Shown here one piece after another: positions 33,601 to 43,500 of a DNA stretch of 64,000 nucleotides. The notes under the pieces are model-generated. The model ran no database searches. It was given only the letters and a program-made list of their open reading frames with translations, and was not told where the DNA came from. This DNA comes from Sthenelais limicola (lineage: Eukaryota > Annelida > Polychaeta > Phyllodocida > Sigalionidae). The DNA lies in NCBI GenBank assembly GCA_942159475.1, contig OW804094.1, positions 53,068,966-53,132,965 on the forward strand. The letters are read 5' to 3'. The position numbers were made by a program, and so were the translations under genes. How positions within the stretch are numbered: the first letter of the stretch is position 1; each line of letters opens with the position of its first letter.

Positions 33601-36600
33601 ACTTCGATTTTATTGTCATAGTAAAGGGTTAGGCCGGACCCATGACGGGGCTCCGGACCGTTAGGGCCCCTGGCTTGGACGTTAGGGCCCCGCCGGTAGG
33701 GCCCCTGCCTTGGACGTTAGGGCCCCGCCGGTAGGGCCCCTGCCTTGGACGGTAGGGCCCCCGGCTTGGACAGTAGGGCCCCTGAGTTTGGTTCTGTTGT
33801 GTACAGAGGGCAACACATATATGATAAATTCAATATTTCTCCCTTAGCTAGAGGGGAAACCTATGGGATATGTGTGCGTCATTGTACGTCACGCTTCTTT
33901 ATGTGCCTATATTAAGAAGAAATATAAATAATATATAAATCAAGTGGTGATAATGGCATTAGAAGAGATTGGCTAAATGCTTTTAATGATATATGAAAAA
34001 TGTCTGTAAATAGGTCTACTCTAGGTGACAAAGGCCTTCAAAACTTACCAAGCATTAATGAACAGTTGGCTCATTAAAGGTGAAACCCAGGGCTCTCAAG
34101 TCTCACGCAGATTTTAGTGCAACATGTTTTACTCCACGTTGGTGTGTTGGTGTATGTACCACACGCTGTTTGTATGGGCGGGAGTGAGTGTGGTAATCTA
34201 TCGCGAAATTCATGCGTGAAGGATGGGGGTAGTAACAAGGGCCCCCATTGGTTGATAGTCACCTGATCATATCGTTGTTATCGACCAATCAGATCACAGC
34301 TTTCTCCTGGGTTTTGGGCGGCTGGTCCAAACTAAGTCAAGTCATGATCAATGGCTGTATTTGTTTTTGTAACTAAAATGCCTTCGTTATTCTTTAATAT
34401 ACTTGAACATAGCAACGTGGGAGTAAATAGTACCTAAATTCGAAGGTGGTACTCGGGACACTTTTACACTGGCCTCGATGTTTGTTTTTTTTTGTAACCC
34501 ACTCGCCTATCGGCTTGTGGGCCACGAAAAAACAAACATCTCGGCCAGTGTAAAAGTGTCCCTCGTACCACATTCTCATTGGGTACTATCTATTTATTGA
34601 TTAAATGGGAGATGTTAATTTCAAACAATATATACAATATCCTTGTACTGGGAGGAAAACAGTTAACAAGAATATACCCCAAAAAAGCACATCAGTTCCC
34701 CACACTCAATTTAAATTGAATATGTTGATCTTGTGTGTCACAGATTATACAATTCTGAATACATCCCCCCTCCCTCACCAGGGGTTTAGACTAACCTAAA
34801 TTTTTTACTAGACCGGCGAACTAGTGACCTTTATTTCCCACTAGTTCGTCTAGGTATTCACTAGTCCTCATGAAATATGGCGCAAAAAATCACATCAAAG
34901 GATACACTTTATAATAATGAACAGGTGGGCGGATGGGGGCATGAAAAAGATGGAAATGTCTGGTATTTGCACAAAAAAATTAATTCAAGGTCTGGATAAC
35001 AGTTTTTTTTAACCAGAAAGTTTAGTCAGATCCGTGGAATTTTGTGATCCAAAAACACCTCAAGGGAAATTTTGTAAACACATACTCTTTAATAAGAGCA
35101 TTCTGGTGGATTTCGGATGAATAGATATATATTGTAGTGTCTGTAATTAAGGACATTCATACAGAATCAAGCTCTAAATCACCTAATGTCTGTTATGATA
35201 AAATTTGAAGATTTCTAGACCTGAGATACAGTTTTTCACGCTCCTAAGAAGCGATACACTCTGTACTCTGATTTTGATGTATTTATTAATATAATTCTCC
35301 CCGATTTTTTCACTTATTACTGGAAGGTCTTCTAAAAACAGCCTCTGTTCTAAAAATTTAAATGCATAATATCAGTGCCTTGAAAAATCAAAATTGCATG
35401 ACTTTCAAGGCCATGTAATAACTAATAATGTCAGGGATCAGGCTTCAGTTGTATTCAAAATACTAAAATCAGCACAACTTATATTACCAAATTTTGTCAA
35501 ATTAAAAACAAATGAAATCTCAAAATGGATTATTTTCAAAACTTAAATTCTCAATCGATTATTTTTGTTTTAAATTGTCATTAAGTGAGTTCAGAACGTC
35601 AACGATGTAGTAGAGAATTTAAAAATAGGATTTTCTTTTTGATTTTTAAAAAAAAATTGCCTGATTTTTCAGATCGCCCGGCGGACTAGTGACTTGGTAA
35701 GATTCACTAGTTGTTGGAAAATCTGGTCGTCTGGGGCGAGCGATAGTCTGAACCCCTGCTCACCCTAATTCTCCAGTATGGTGTATAATTTTGATTTTGG
35801 ACCATTTTGGAGTCATTTCTGCTCTTATGAACTGGTCAAAGTCAGTAGGATAGACATTTTTTAAATGCCTCGAGGAAGCCTGGCTACGCCGACTGCGCTC
35901 TTGGCAACCGCTTGGAATGAACATACAACGATGACCCAACGAATGCTAGATGTTGCGGAGCCCGGCGCACTATCTCTCCAAACCACCAAAATGTGCGATA
36001 CCACAGACACTGATATCTACCAATGCAACATTTGCAACAAGTCAGTTACTGGCTTAAAAGCAGCCAAAGGTCACCATACTATGGCCCACGACCCGGGGAT
36101 GAAATCCAAATGTAAAACCTGTGACAAGTCGTATTCAACCAAGTCAGCCTTGGACCGTCACATCCGCAAACGACACCCAGAACCTGAAGCATTCATTCCA
36201 AATCGCAATCCCACTTTCACCTCTACAACTCTGGCCCACTCAGCTAACAGTTACCAAGAAAGCAAGAATACTGATCAATTCCACAAAATCGTTGAGAACA
36301 CAGGACTAAAACCAAGTAAGAGCCACGCCCACTCGACTATTTCTAGCACTGAAGCGACCGGCCCTAAACGTAAAGGTCTCATCAATTTGATTGACTCAAC
36401 TCTGAATGATCACAAACGCCTGAAACTGGACAAAAAACGTACCAGCCCTTTCACCAGTTAATAACAGAAATAATCTTGACGAGGTGGAAGCCAATATTTG
36501 CTATAACAACCTGCAGGGGGCAAGTTTTAAATTGCGAGATATGATGATCAGCAAAACACCTGTGCTGACCACCGAGGAAATACAACACATCATAATAAAT

Positions 36601-39600
36601 GGAGACATCCTGACCCCCGGGACCAATGCCCTGGTCTCATTGATTGACAACCTAACCAGTTCTGACTCAGACAGCAATAGAGTCTCACCACCGACTAGTG
36701 GAGATACTAGCCCCGGGACCCCGGTCCAAGACGAACCGTCCAACATCAACCAATCAACTATGACTGAAGAGGCACCACACGCAGTAACTACTGATCAATC
36801 CACTCAAACGACGAGCTCATACATGGACCAAGGAAATCTTAGGCCAAATGAACTATCGAATTGACAGATCACTCCTAATAGGAGTCACTCAAATACTTAA
36901 TAGTGTGGACACCAACTTAGCCTTCGACTTTAGTCTGTTAACAAACCTATACAATCGGACAATATAAACTATCAGCAGATAAGTAATTCGATTGTCTAAT
37001 CGTCATCCTATTTGTTTATACCATTGACTATCTATCAATTTGAACTAATTGTGGTATATCACATATTACCAGGCCTTTCGTTAACCTTTTTAAAAAAATA
37101 TTTAGGGCCTCAACATTGAAATATTTCTACATTTATGAGCAAACTGTATGATTTATACTAAACTAAAGCATCACACAGGTATTTACTTATGTATACGCAA
37201 CTAAAACGAAATTACTGCCTAACTCTGTATGAGAACCTTCCCATGATGCATCACCGGGGATATATAAGGCTGCACATCCCTGCTAACACTCACTATTATT
37301 CATACACACTGCAACATTCCAGAATTATGTTTCCCATGTTGCAAGCATGATTTTGGTAATCAAATTATCTTCGTACCATGATTAGAACTCAAGTTATTGT
37401 TAGATTTCTTTGGAAGACTTATTTGAAAGCACCTTTTCTTTTCAAGATCTATATACTTCCTAATCCGTCCTAATTATTGGCATTTGAGTATGGGATTCTT
37501 GAGAAATGCAGCTTTCCTGTGGTATATGTGGTTCAATGAGAAATGTCAGATTGTCAAGACTGCTCTAACCAATGAGTAGGTCATTATGAACAGTTACTGT
37601 ATATATCATAATAAAGTTTTCTAAAAAAAAAGAAAAAAAAAAGGTGTCTCACAATGTTGCATGGGGAAAATATGCAAGTAAAAATGATGAATTTTGTGTA
37701 GTTGGTACTTGATATCTCCACTTGTACTGCATGTATTTGAACCAGAGAAAGATAGTTTTTCTGCTCTTAACTAAGCACTTGATAACGTATTGAAATAATC
37801 CTGATATTGGTATCAAAAACTCAAAACTTTAAAATGACTTTTTAAAATTGTAATTAAATCGGTTGGAAATGGGCAGTGGCACCCCACTGCTAATGACCAG
37901 ATAAGAGCTAACCACACTGCTGGGCGGCGGAGATCATGGAACCTTTGATAGCAGGAGCATATCTCTCTCCCCTGATATTACTCTAAGTGAAAACCAAATA
38001 TCAAGCACGGTAGCCTAATATCTCATTAACTAAGTTAGTAACGCAGAGATGCCAAGTGTCCCGATTTGTCCGGGACAGTCCCGGAAATCAGCCCTGTGTC
38101 CCGCGTCCCGCCCGCAGACAACTTTGTCCCGGAAAGATGTAATTTTGACCAGGTAATATTTAACCCCTAAAAATACTTAAAATGACCCAGAAAGCAAGCA
38201 AAATCTCTTAGCTTCTGGGGCCCTAGGCGGGCCCCAGACCCCATGCCCCATGGGTTGAGTTACAGTACAATTGTTATCCTCAAAGCTCATGTTCACAAAT
38301 TGAAAGGGAAGTAACGAAATTCCAATCACAATATAACAATTACCTACATCAAGATATTCAAAATATAATTAATTCACAGGGGTCAGTACTAGTATTGTGG
38401 ACGAGTGGACTGATGGAGGTACTCGTCCACACCCACTCACCACTCGTCCACACCCTATCCAAGATTGATTTAATTGGCTGACTTGTAGAAGTGAAAATAA
38501 CAACTTTAGAGGTGGCAGCCAAGATTTACTTAGCTTTACTTGCCCAACATCATCTTTCACTTGCCCAAATTTATTTGAAAATTATAAACGAAATCACACT
38601 GATATGTATCATGTATCTTGTTTCATTGTAAGTAGACATCACAACAGGGGTTTGAATCGGCGCCGTAGAGATTTTCACTTGCCCAATCGTCCTCAGTCAA
38701 TTTTCCAACTTTTACTTGGTTACTTACTCAGTGAAGGTGTGAGATATAGTCAGGGGAAGTGTACAGTAAGAAAGTGAGACCAGATTCCAGGCCTATAATA
38801 ATTTTTCAGACTCTTCGACCAAAATGCCCATTGTCCTGGCCTTGAATTTATTTGTTTCAAAAATTGTTATTCATATGTTTGAAAATGATACTGATGGAAG
38901 AGATGAGTGGTGCTACCTGCATTTCGAAAATTAATGCATCAATCTTATGTTGATGGTATTGAGATACAATGGAAATAAATCAGTCAAGTTTGGGCCAGTC
39001 ACAATCTTTTATCTTGCCCTGTGTCCGTACTCATGGACGAGTGCACCAGCAATGGTACTCGTCCACAGCAAAATGAACTCGTTATTTACGAGTACAAAGC
39101 CCTTCCTACGATCCCTGAATTCATGTACTGTATATCATTGGAAGTGTGTGGGGGTTGGGAGTGGGAACATTTCAAGTATGATATGGAGTGGCCCCCTCCC
39201 TGACCAAAGTCTGTGTTGAAAAAGTATTGCAGCCGGCTAAAAATCCTAAATAGCCACCTTACAAAAACTTAGTGATATCCCTGGATCTGCTAGGTAGAGG
39301 TAAAAAATCTATAAAATTGTAGCCCTGAAGTCTCTAAGGAAATTATGCCAAAAATACACCAAAGCCACCATTCTTCATGTAGGGGAGAGTGGGGTGAAAT
39401 GGGACAGGGGAGAAATGGGACACCCTCTAATTAAGCTTGAATTAATTGCATCAGGATGAGCAAAAATCAATATTTATTGCCTCCATTGTCTCCAATTTAA
39501 CATATGTAAATATGGTCTCACTGCTGTTAATAACACAATTTCTAGAGGAATTTTGGTGTTTTGTGTCACAAAAAGATCTTTTTTGCTTGACCGAACGATT

Positions 39601-41134
39601 TATATCACAGATTTTCTTCTCAAACCACAAACATGCAATATAGTCAATATTACTATTTAAATTGTTGAGAAAGTCCCCATATCAGATTTTGACCGCAGGT
39701 AAATATTTAGAGCATGATATAAACTTTTGTCATGAATAAACCCTACTGGGGAGAAATGGGACAAAGCCATGGGGGAGAAATGCGACGGTCCTGGAGTGTC
39801 CCATTTCTCCCCGCACATACTGTTGTGTTTTCTCCCAAGACATATATATATGTATTTAAAGATAAGGAATATATGATAATTGTATCTGTAGTGGGTCTGC
39901 CCGTCAAACATCCACAATACCTACCACCACTACATTTTTCATTGATTACCTGACACTTTTTTTTCCTTTATGGTATATCATTTTGAAATTTCGCCCCAAA
40001 ATGGGGAGAAATGGGACAGTCAAGGGAGAAATGGGACACAACCCGGGGTGGTAATTCCAGCAAAGCTGACTGGCTCATCAGTTATCCTGTATTTATTCTT
40101 AGAACCTTTCAATAGCCTTTGCAACTTCAAGAAATCCATGGATTTCTTGAAGTTAAATGAGTTCCGTGGCATATGTACCATTTTTCCCTGACGCGTTCCA
40201 TTTCTCCCCGACGTGTCCCATTTCTCCCCGGGTTGTGTCCCATTTCTCCCTCAACTGTCCCATTTCTCCCCATTTTGGGGCGAAATTTCAAAATGATATA
40301 CCATAAAGAAAAAAAAGTGTCAGGTAGGCCCCTAATCAATGAAACAGTAAGAAGTTTATATTATCATTTGGTCAATATTTAACCCCCCAAAATGCTTAAA
40401 ATGCACCAGAGAGCAAAGAAAACCCTCTGGCTTCTGGGGCCCGCCTAGGGCCCCAGACCCCACGCCTTAATGGCTGGGATAGTGTCCCGCAAGCCGGACT
40501 CAAAAAGTTGGCATCTCTGATAACGGGAGGAGGAGCGAGGCAGTGCCGTCAACTAATGTAGCTTGAGGCCGGTCTCTTCCTCGCTCGCTGGGGGCCCTAT
40601 CGTCCAAGGCCGAGGCCCTAATTAACGTCCGAGGCAGGGGCCGTAACGTCCAAGTCGGGGGCTGTAACGTCCAAGCCCGGGGCCGTAACGTCCAGAGCGG
40701 GGCCCCAACGTCTATAACTAAGGCTAAGCCACTGACACTAATTTCTTTTGTTTTACTTTATTTACCTATACTATAGGCCTAACCTAAATTCACGTACTTA
40801 ACTAACAGGATAGCCCTATCTAGAAAAAGCTCACTCGGGCCGACATAATGATAAAAGTATGAATCCTAAAGTAGGCCTCGGGGGTAGGCCCAACGATTCT
40901 GTGAAGCTATAGAATCGTTGGTAGGCTACCGTACCGTAGCTACTTCACTGCCACTGGGTTAGAAAGTTAGCAAAGTTAGAACTGTGCCGTCTTCGGTGTG
41001 GGATCATGAGAATATATCACTTACTTGTCCTCGTAAGTATCGGACTCAATGTTGTAGATGACAACATCATGAACATTTGCATCGCTTCCGGGATTCCAAG
41101 ATATCTCAATTTCACAAAATTTGCGAGAGGCCAT
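30696..41134 (-). CDS. PAAT: PAAT / C10orf88 orthologue, 4 exons
   Basis: Exons on the minus strand: 41134-41025, 32655-32364, 32195-31992, 31484-30696. All junctions are GT-AG and join in frame into 464 residues (human 445). Exon 1 begins MASRKFCEIEISWNPG. Exon 2 holds the domain with LSNARNIEVFSPTGEYLITA, comparable to the vertebrate SEARNMEVYVGEEY region. Exon 3 has IDMEKVSNMVADMDGEIPDR, matching the IDLDKVQTIMESM region. Exon 4 has a low-complexity Lys/Ser/Gln linker and a C-terminal coiled coil (LEQRLCARIKSTEDALK...). PAAT is reported as an ATPase-like protein binding mitochondrial ABC transporters. The gene converges on DYNC2I2, with 556 bases between stop codons. Intron 1 is 8.4 kb and crowded with transposons. 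Recognition relies on remembered vertebrate motifs but on several in the right order. Confidence 0.8.
31601..33022 (+). repeat. Pair of 72-base direct repeats
   Basis: GGGAACCATG(T/A)TAAATGCTC... through TATGGTACCTATTTGTAGCC occurs at 31601-31672 and 32951-33022. The two copies lie in PAAT introns 3 and 1. They are small dispersed repeats of unknown family. Confidence 0.6.
33326..33444. other. Long hairpin, copy 1 (covaries with 34446-34571)
   Basis: Arms of about 40 nt pair around a loop that itself contains CCCAC...GTGGG. The central arm CTATTGCACTGTCC pairs exactly with GGACAGTGCAATAG. It lies in PAAT intron 1. It may be a foldback element or a structured RNA; nothing shows expression. 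Confidence 0.6.
33643..33788 (+). repeat. GGACGTTAGGGCCCC array, left member
   Basis: Six units related to GGCTTGGACGTTAGGGCCCC in one orientation. The inverse array lies at 40591-40712, so the two could be the ends of a 7.1-kb element filling most of PAAT intron 1. Confidence 0.65.
34446..34571. other. Long hairpin, copy 2
   Basis: Same architecture and loop as 33326-33444, with arms of about 45 nt. The central arm CTTTTACACTGGCC pairs exactly with GGCCAGTGTAAAAG. The three differences from copy 1 are each compensated on the opposite arm. Confidence 0.6.
34779..35758. mobile_element. 980-base DNA transposon with CAGGGGTT(T/C)AGACTA ends
   Basis: Terminal inverted repeats CAGGGGTTTAGACTA (left) and CAGGGGTTCAGACTA (right, inverted) match at 14 of 15 bases. 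They are flanked by a direct CTCAC (34774-34778 and 35759-35763). Further inward, GGCGAACTAGTGAC and GGCGGACTAGTGAC mirror the symmetry. The CAGGG terminus resembles hAT-like elements, but a five-base target duplication is short for hAT. No transposase is encoded. Confidence 0.7.
35865..36461 (+). CDS. Two-finger C2H2 zinc-finger ORF (retrocopy, probably pseudogenic)
   Basis: The 198-residue frame has two C2H2-type fingers: YQCNICNKSVTGLKAAKGHH...H (about residues 52-75) and SKCKTCDKSYSTKSALDRHI (80-103). A basic tail follows (GPKRKGLI..., HKRLKLDKKR) that looks like a nuclear localisation signal. It is intronless. A second frame (36484-36864) continues the likely protein after a one-base frame change near 36455, and an A-rich tail follows at about 37622-37643. 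These features suggest a processed copy of an mRNA inserted in PAAT intron 1 on the opposite strand. The parent gene is not recognised. Confidence 0.5.
   Translation: MPRGSLATPTALLATAWNEHTTMTQRMLDVAEPGALSLQTTKMCDTTDTDIYQCNICNKSVTGLKAAKGHHTMAHDPGMKSKCKTCDKSYSTKSALDRHIRKRHPEPEAFIPNRNPTFTSTTLAHSANSYQESKNTDQFHKIVENTGLKPSKSHAHSTISSTEATGPKRKGLINLIDSTLNDHKRLKLDKKRTSPFTS
36484..36864 (+). pseudogene. Continuation of the C2H2 retrocopy in another frame
   Basis: This frame has no good ATG at its start and encodes VEANICYNNLQGASFKLRDM, then a Ser/Thr/Pro-rich acidic tail ending at 36864. It follows the zinc-finger frame by 20 bases in a different phase, and one frameshift would unite them. The composition (helical block then acidic Ser/Thr-rich region) would fit a transcription factor activation region, which is an inference. 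Confidence 0.4.
37602..37646 (+). repeat. Polyadenylation signal and A-rich tail of the retrocopy
   Basis: AATAAA at about 37610 is followed 9 bases later by a 21-base tract of A with one G. An encoded poly(A) tail at the right distance from AATAAA marks reverse-transcribed mRNA. 36865-37600 would then be the 3' untranslated region. Confidence 0.55.
38044..40519. mobile_element. 2.5-kb DNA element with CAGAGATGCCAA ends
   Basis: The left end CAGAGATGCCAA at 38044 is matched inverted by TTGGCATCTCTG ending at 40519, and TAACG lies beside each end. Subterminal stretches are also inverted-repeat or shared: CTTCTGGGGCC...GGGCCCCAGACCCCA(T/C)GCC occurs near both ends. No transposase ORF is visible, so the element looks non-autonomous. 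A second element is nested at about 39390-40345. Confidence 0.6.
39392..40345. repeat. Nested element with GGGAGAAATGGGACA arrays and large palindrome
   Basis: GGGAGAAATGGGACA units occur at 39392-39422, 39749-39785 and 40002-40042. The inverse GTCCCATTTCTCCCC lies at 39798-39813 and 40197-40272. The segment 39950-40042 is the reverse complement of about 40215-40325, forming a stem of about 100 bp around a 170-base loop. In that loop, 40123-40154 is a perfect 32-base palindrome with arms AACTTCAAGAAATCCA. No gene is present. Confidence 0.7.
40591..40712 (-). repeat. GGACGTTAGGGCCCC array, right member (inverted)
   Basis: Units such as GGGGCCGTAACGTCCAAG recur about five times. They are the reverse complement of the units at 33643-33788. 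Confidence 0.65.
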
Positions 41135-42345
41135 CAGCCCTTGTTTAGGTTTTGCTTGCTGGCAGGGTTGTATTGAGCGATAATAGGCGGAAAGTCGGAA
41201 GGAGCGGAAAGTAGACGGGACGTGGCGCTCTCTATGGAAGGGAGCCTGTGTATGGTCTCAAAAAAACCAAACAGTGGCGCCGCCTGGTTTTGTCATATAA
41301 CTTTCTGGCAAGGTGAATTAAGCATGAATACGCAGTAGGCTATTCCTCCCTAACAAGTGCCTTCGGCACTTGGATTGTAGAGGCAGTTGTGTTTCTACTT
41401 CTTATACCGTTTATAGGAATCCAACAATTTACTGGACGTTTATTTTAATTTGGAGATATTAATTTGATTGCCAGAGAGAGACAGAGAGAGAGGGACAGAG
41501 AGAGAGGGAGAGGAGGAGGAGAATGACTGATAGGCCTATATATAACTTATAAGAGGGTTTCATGGAAACAAATTTGCACCCCCCCCCCCCTCCACACACA
41601 CCTATAGGCCTACAAGGCTACGGTACATCTATCAATTTTCCTTCCCCTCCCCGACTACCCTTGCTCTCCCTCCCCTTTTATTCCCCTCTCCTTATTAATA
41701 ATGAGTAATGTGTGGACAGGTACATTCTTTCTCTGAGAGACAGAAAAAGTGTAAAAAATAAAGTTTGTCCAAAAAGAGTAGTTTGCCATAAAAAATGCTG
41801 GTTGAAAAAAAATGGTTGAAAAAAAAGTTGGTCGTAAAAAAAAATTGGTCGAACAAAAGTTGGTCGTAAAAAAAGTTATTTGAAAAAAAAGTTGGTCGTA
41901 AAAAAAGTTGGATCTCCCTCCCCTTTTATCCCCCCCTCCTTCACCTCTCCTCTTCTTCCTTCACCGCTTCAATCCCTTCCTTCTTCCTCCTCCCATTCCT
42001 ACCTTCCTGTCTTACTCACTCCTCCCCTCACCCAGGAGGAGGTTGAGGTGGGGCGGGAGTAGGAAGAGAGATGGAGGAGGAGGATGAGGATGAGGAGGGG
42101 TTTGTAACAGGTATGGTAGTGAGGTAGTAAGACAGGGAGGAGGGCAAGGCATGCCTGTGACCAGGCATGGACCCCCTCCCTGGGGCTCGTGGCATGCCAT
42201 AAAAAATGTTTGAGATGCATTTATCAGAGATTTTATAAGCATTCTAGAGAATCCAGGGAATGTAAGCTCTCCTTGTCCCCCATTCCCTATCCCCCTCCCC
42301 GACATGAATCCCCTGTGCCCTGAGTACATTGATGGTATGAATTGT
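41135..42345. repeat. Low-complexity region and GTTGGTCGTAAAAAAA array
   Basis: Upstream of PAAT exon 1 there is a GAGA-rich tract (41473-41522), a C-run (41579-41590) and CT-rich blocks (41640-42060). At about 41760-41910 is an array of GTTGGTCGTAAAAAAA units, the reverse-complement style of the array at 8598-9085. No gene is supported. The PAAT promoter should lie in the first few hundred bases, but no TATA box is evident. Confidence 0.55.
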
Positions 42346-42681
42346 TTATGATACAGATTTAAGATATGGATCGAATTCAGCTATATAGCCTGCATTAAGG
42401 TACAACCTGAATTTAATCCGCATAGCCCTAAGCTGAACCGCGTCTGGCAATTCATTCCATAACAATGGTAGCATGAAAAGATAGGATTTCCTGAAAACTT
42501 CGTTTCTTGGGAAGGGAACTTTTAATTTCTTCCCTTTCTTTAATCTTCGCAACCCAATATTTCTGGTATCAATATTTCTTGTGTCTCTAGAACATAAGAA
42601 AGCCCTGTCCAATGTTTGTATATTTCTCCTGGTTCTCAGGAAAGGGATTTTCAGTTTCGCATGTAGGCCTATTACAACCAT
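42346..42681 (-). pseudogene. C-terminal end of a LINE reverse-transcriptase ORF
   Basis: The frame contains TRNIGLRRLKKGKKLKVPFP followed by a short span and LPLLWNELPDAVQLRAMRIKFRLYL. The arrangement RN...L.VP..R....+SF...LWN.LP......FK..L marks the conserved tail of many CR1/L2/Jockey-type LINE polymerases. The upstream RT domain is absent here, so this is a 5'-truncated remnant. The exact clade cannot be given. Confidence 0.5.
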
Positions 42682-42699
42682 GCTTATATACTTTGGGAG

Positions 42700-43500
42700 A
42701 ATGCTGTGCTAGAGATCGGTACTGTCAGTATAATGCATTGAATACAAAGTCAGAGTCTGTACAACGCTGAAAGATCCCTTGGTTGTGGGAGGGTTTCACA
42801 CTCGTTTGAGTAGAGAGGCTGCACCATGGGGAAGCCCTGACATGTTAGAAGTGGCATCTTGAACCGGAGCCCCTGCAGCAGCCGAAGGAGTGCTTGTGCT
42901 CAGTTGATACACAAAAGGCGTCAACGGGGCTGGCCGGAGGCTGGCAAGCTTGGGCCATTGTTGGTGGCATATAGGCAGGGTAAGCACGAGCTTGCACTGG
43001 CGTAGAGTTCACCGGGAGATGGCACCAAAGTCGTATGCTCAGCAAAATTGACGCCCCGCCCCCCGACCGCTATCCACAGGATAGCTTTTGCTATGCTTAT
43101 CGAAACACGTTACCGGGGCGCTTTCCGAAGCCCGGAACGCTATTGTACCAAGACTCTCTTCCGAACACCTGTTCTCAGGCTTTTTTTTTTTACGAAACTT
43201 TCTAACCGATCCCTGAAGCTAGAATGAATCAAGGGTAGCAAGGTCATAACGGGAACATGTGTCATTTACTGATAAAATACAAAGTTCTCGCTTACCGTCG
43301 ATTCGAAGCGGAGACATGTCAGGTTTTACGCGGAACGCGCTCAACTGAGGGGGTATGCGCCACACCGCTGAAACTTGCCACACCCGGACGGACGGGTGTG
43401 GCTTTCCAGTACAACATCGCACGTATACATGAAAGGCCGCTTTCTGACGCATGCTCCCAGGTGTCTACTCCTGGTACACCCCCTACACCCGGACTCTATA
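42700..43500. other. Unassigned stretch, no supported gene
   Basis: A moderately GC-rich segment. Open frames on both strands (42796-43045, 43219-43511) overlap one another and show no domain. I see no feature that I can support. Confidence 0.3.
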
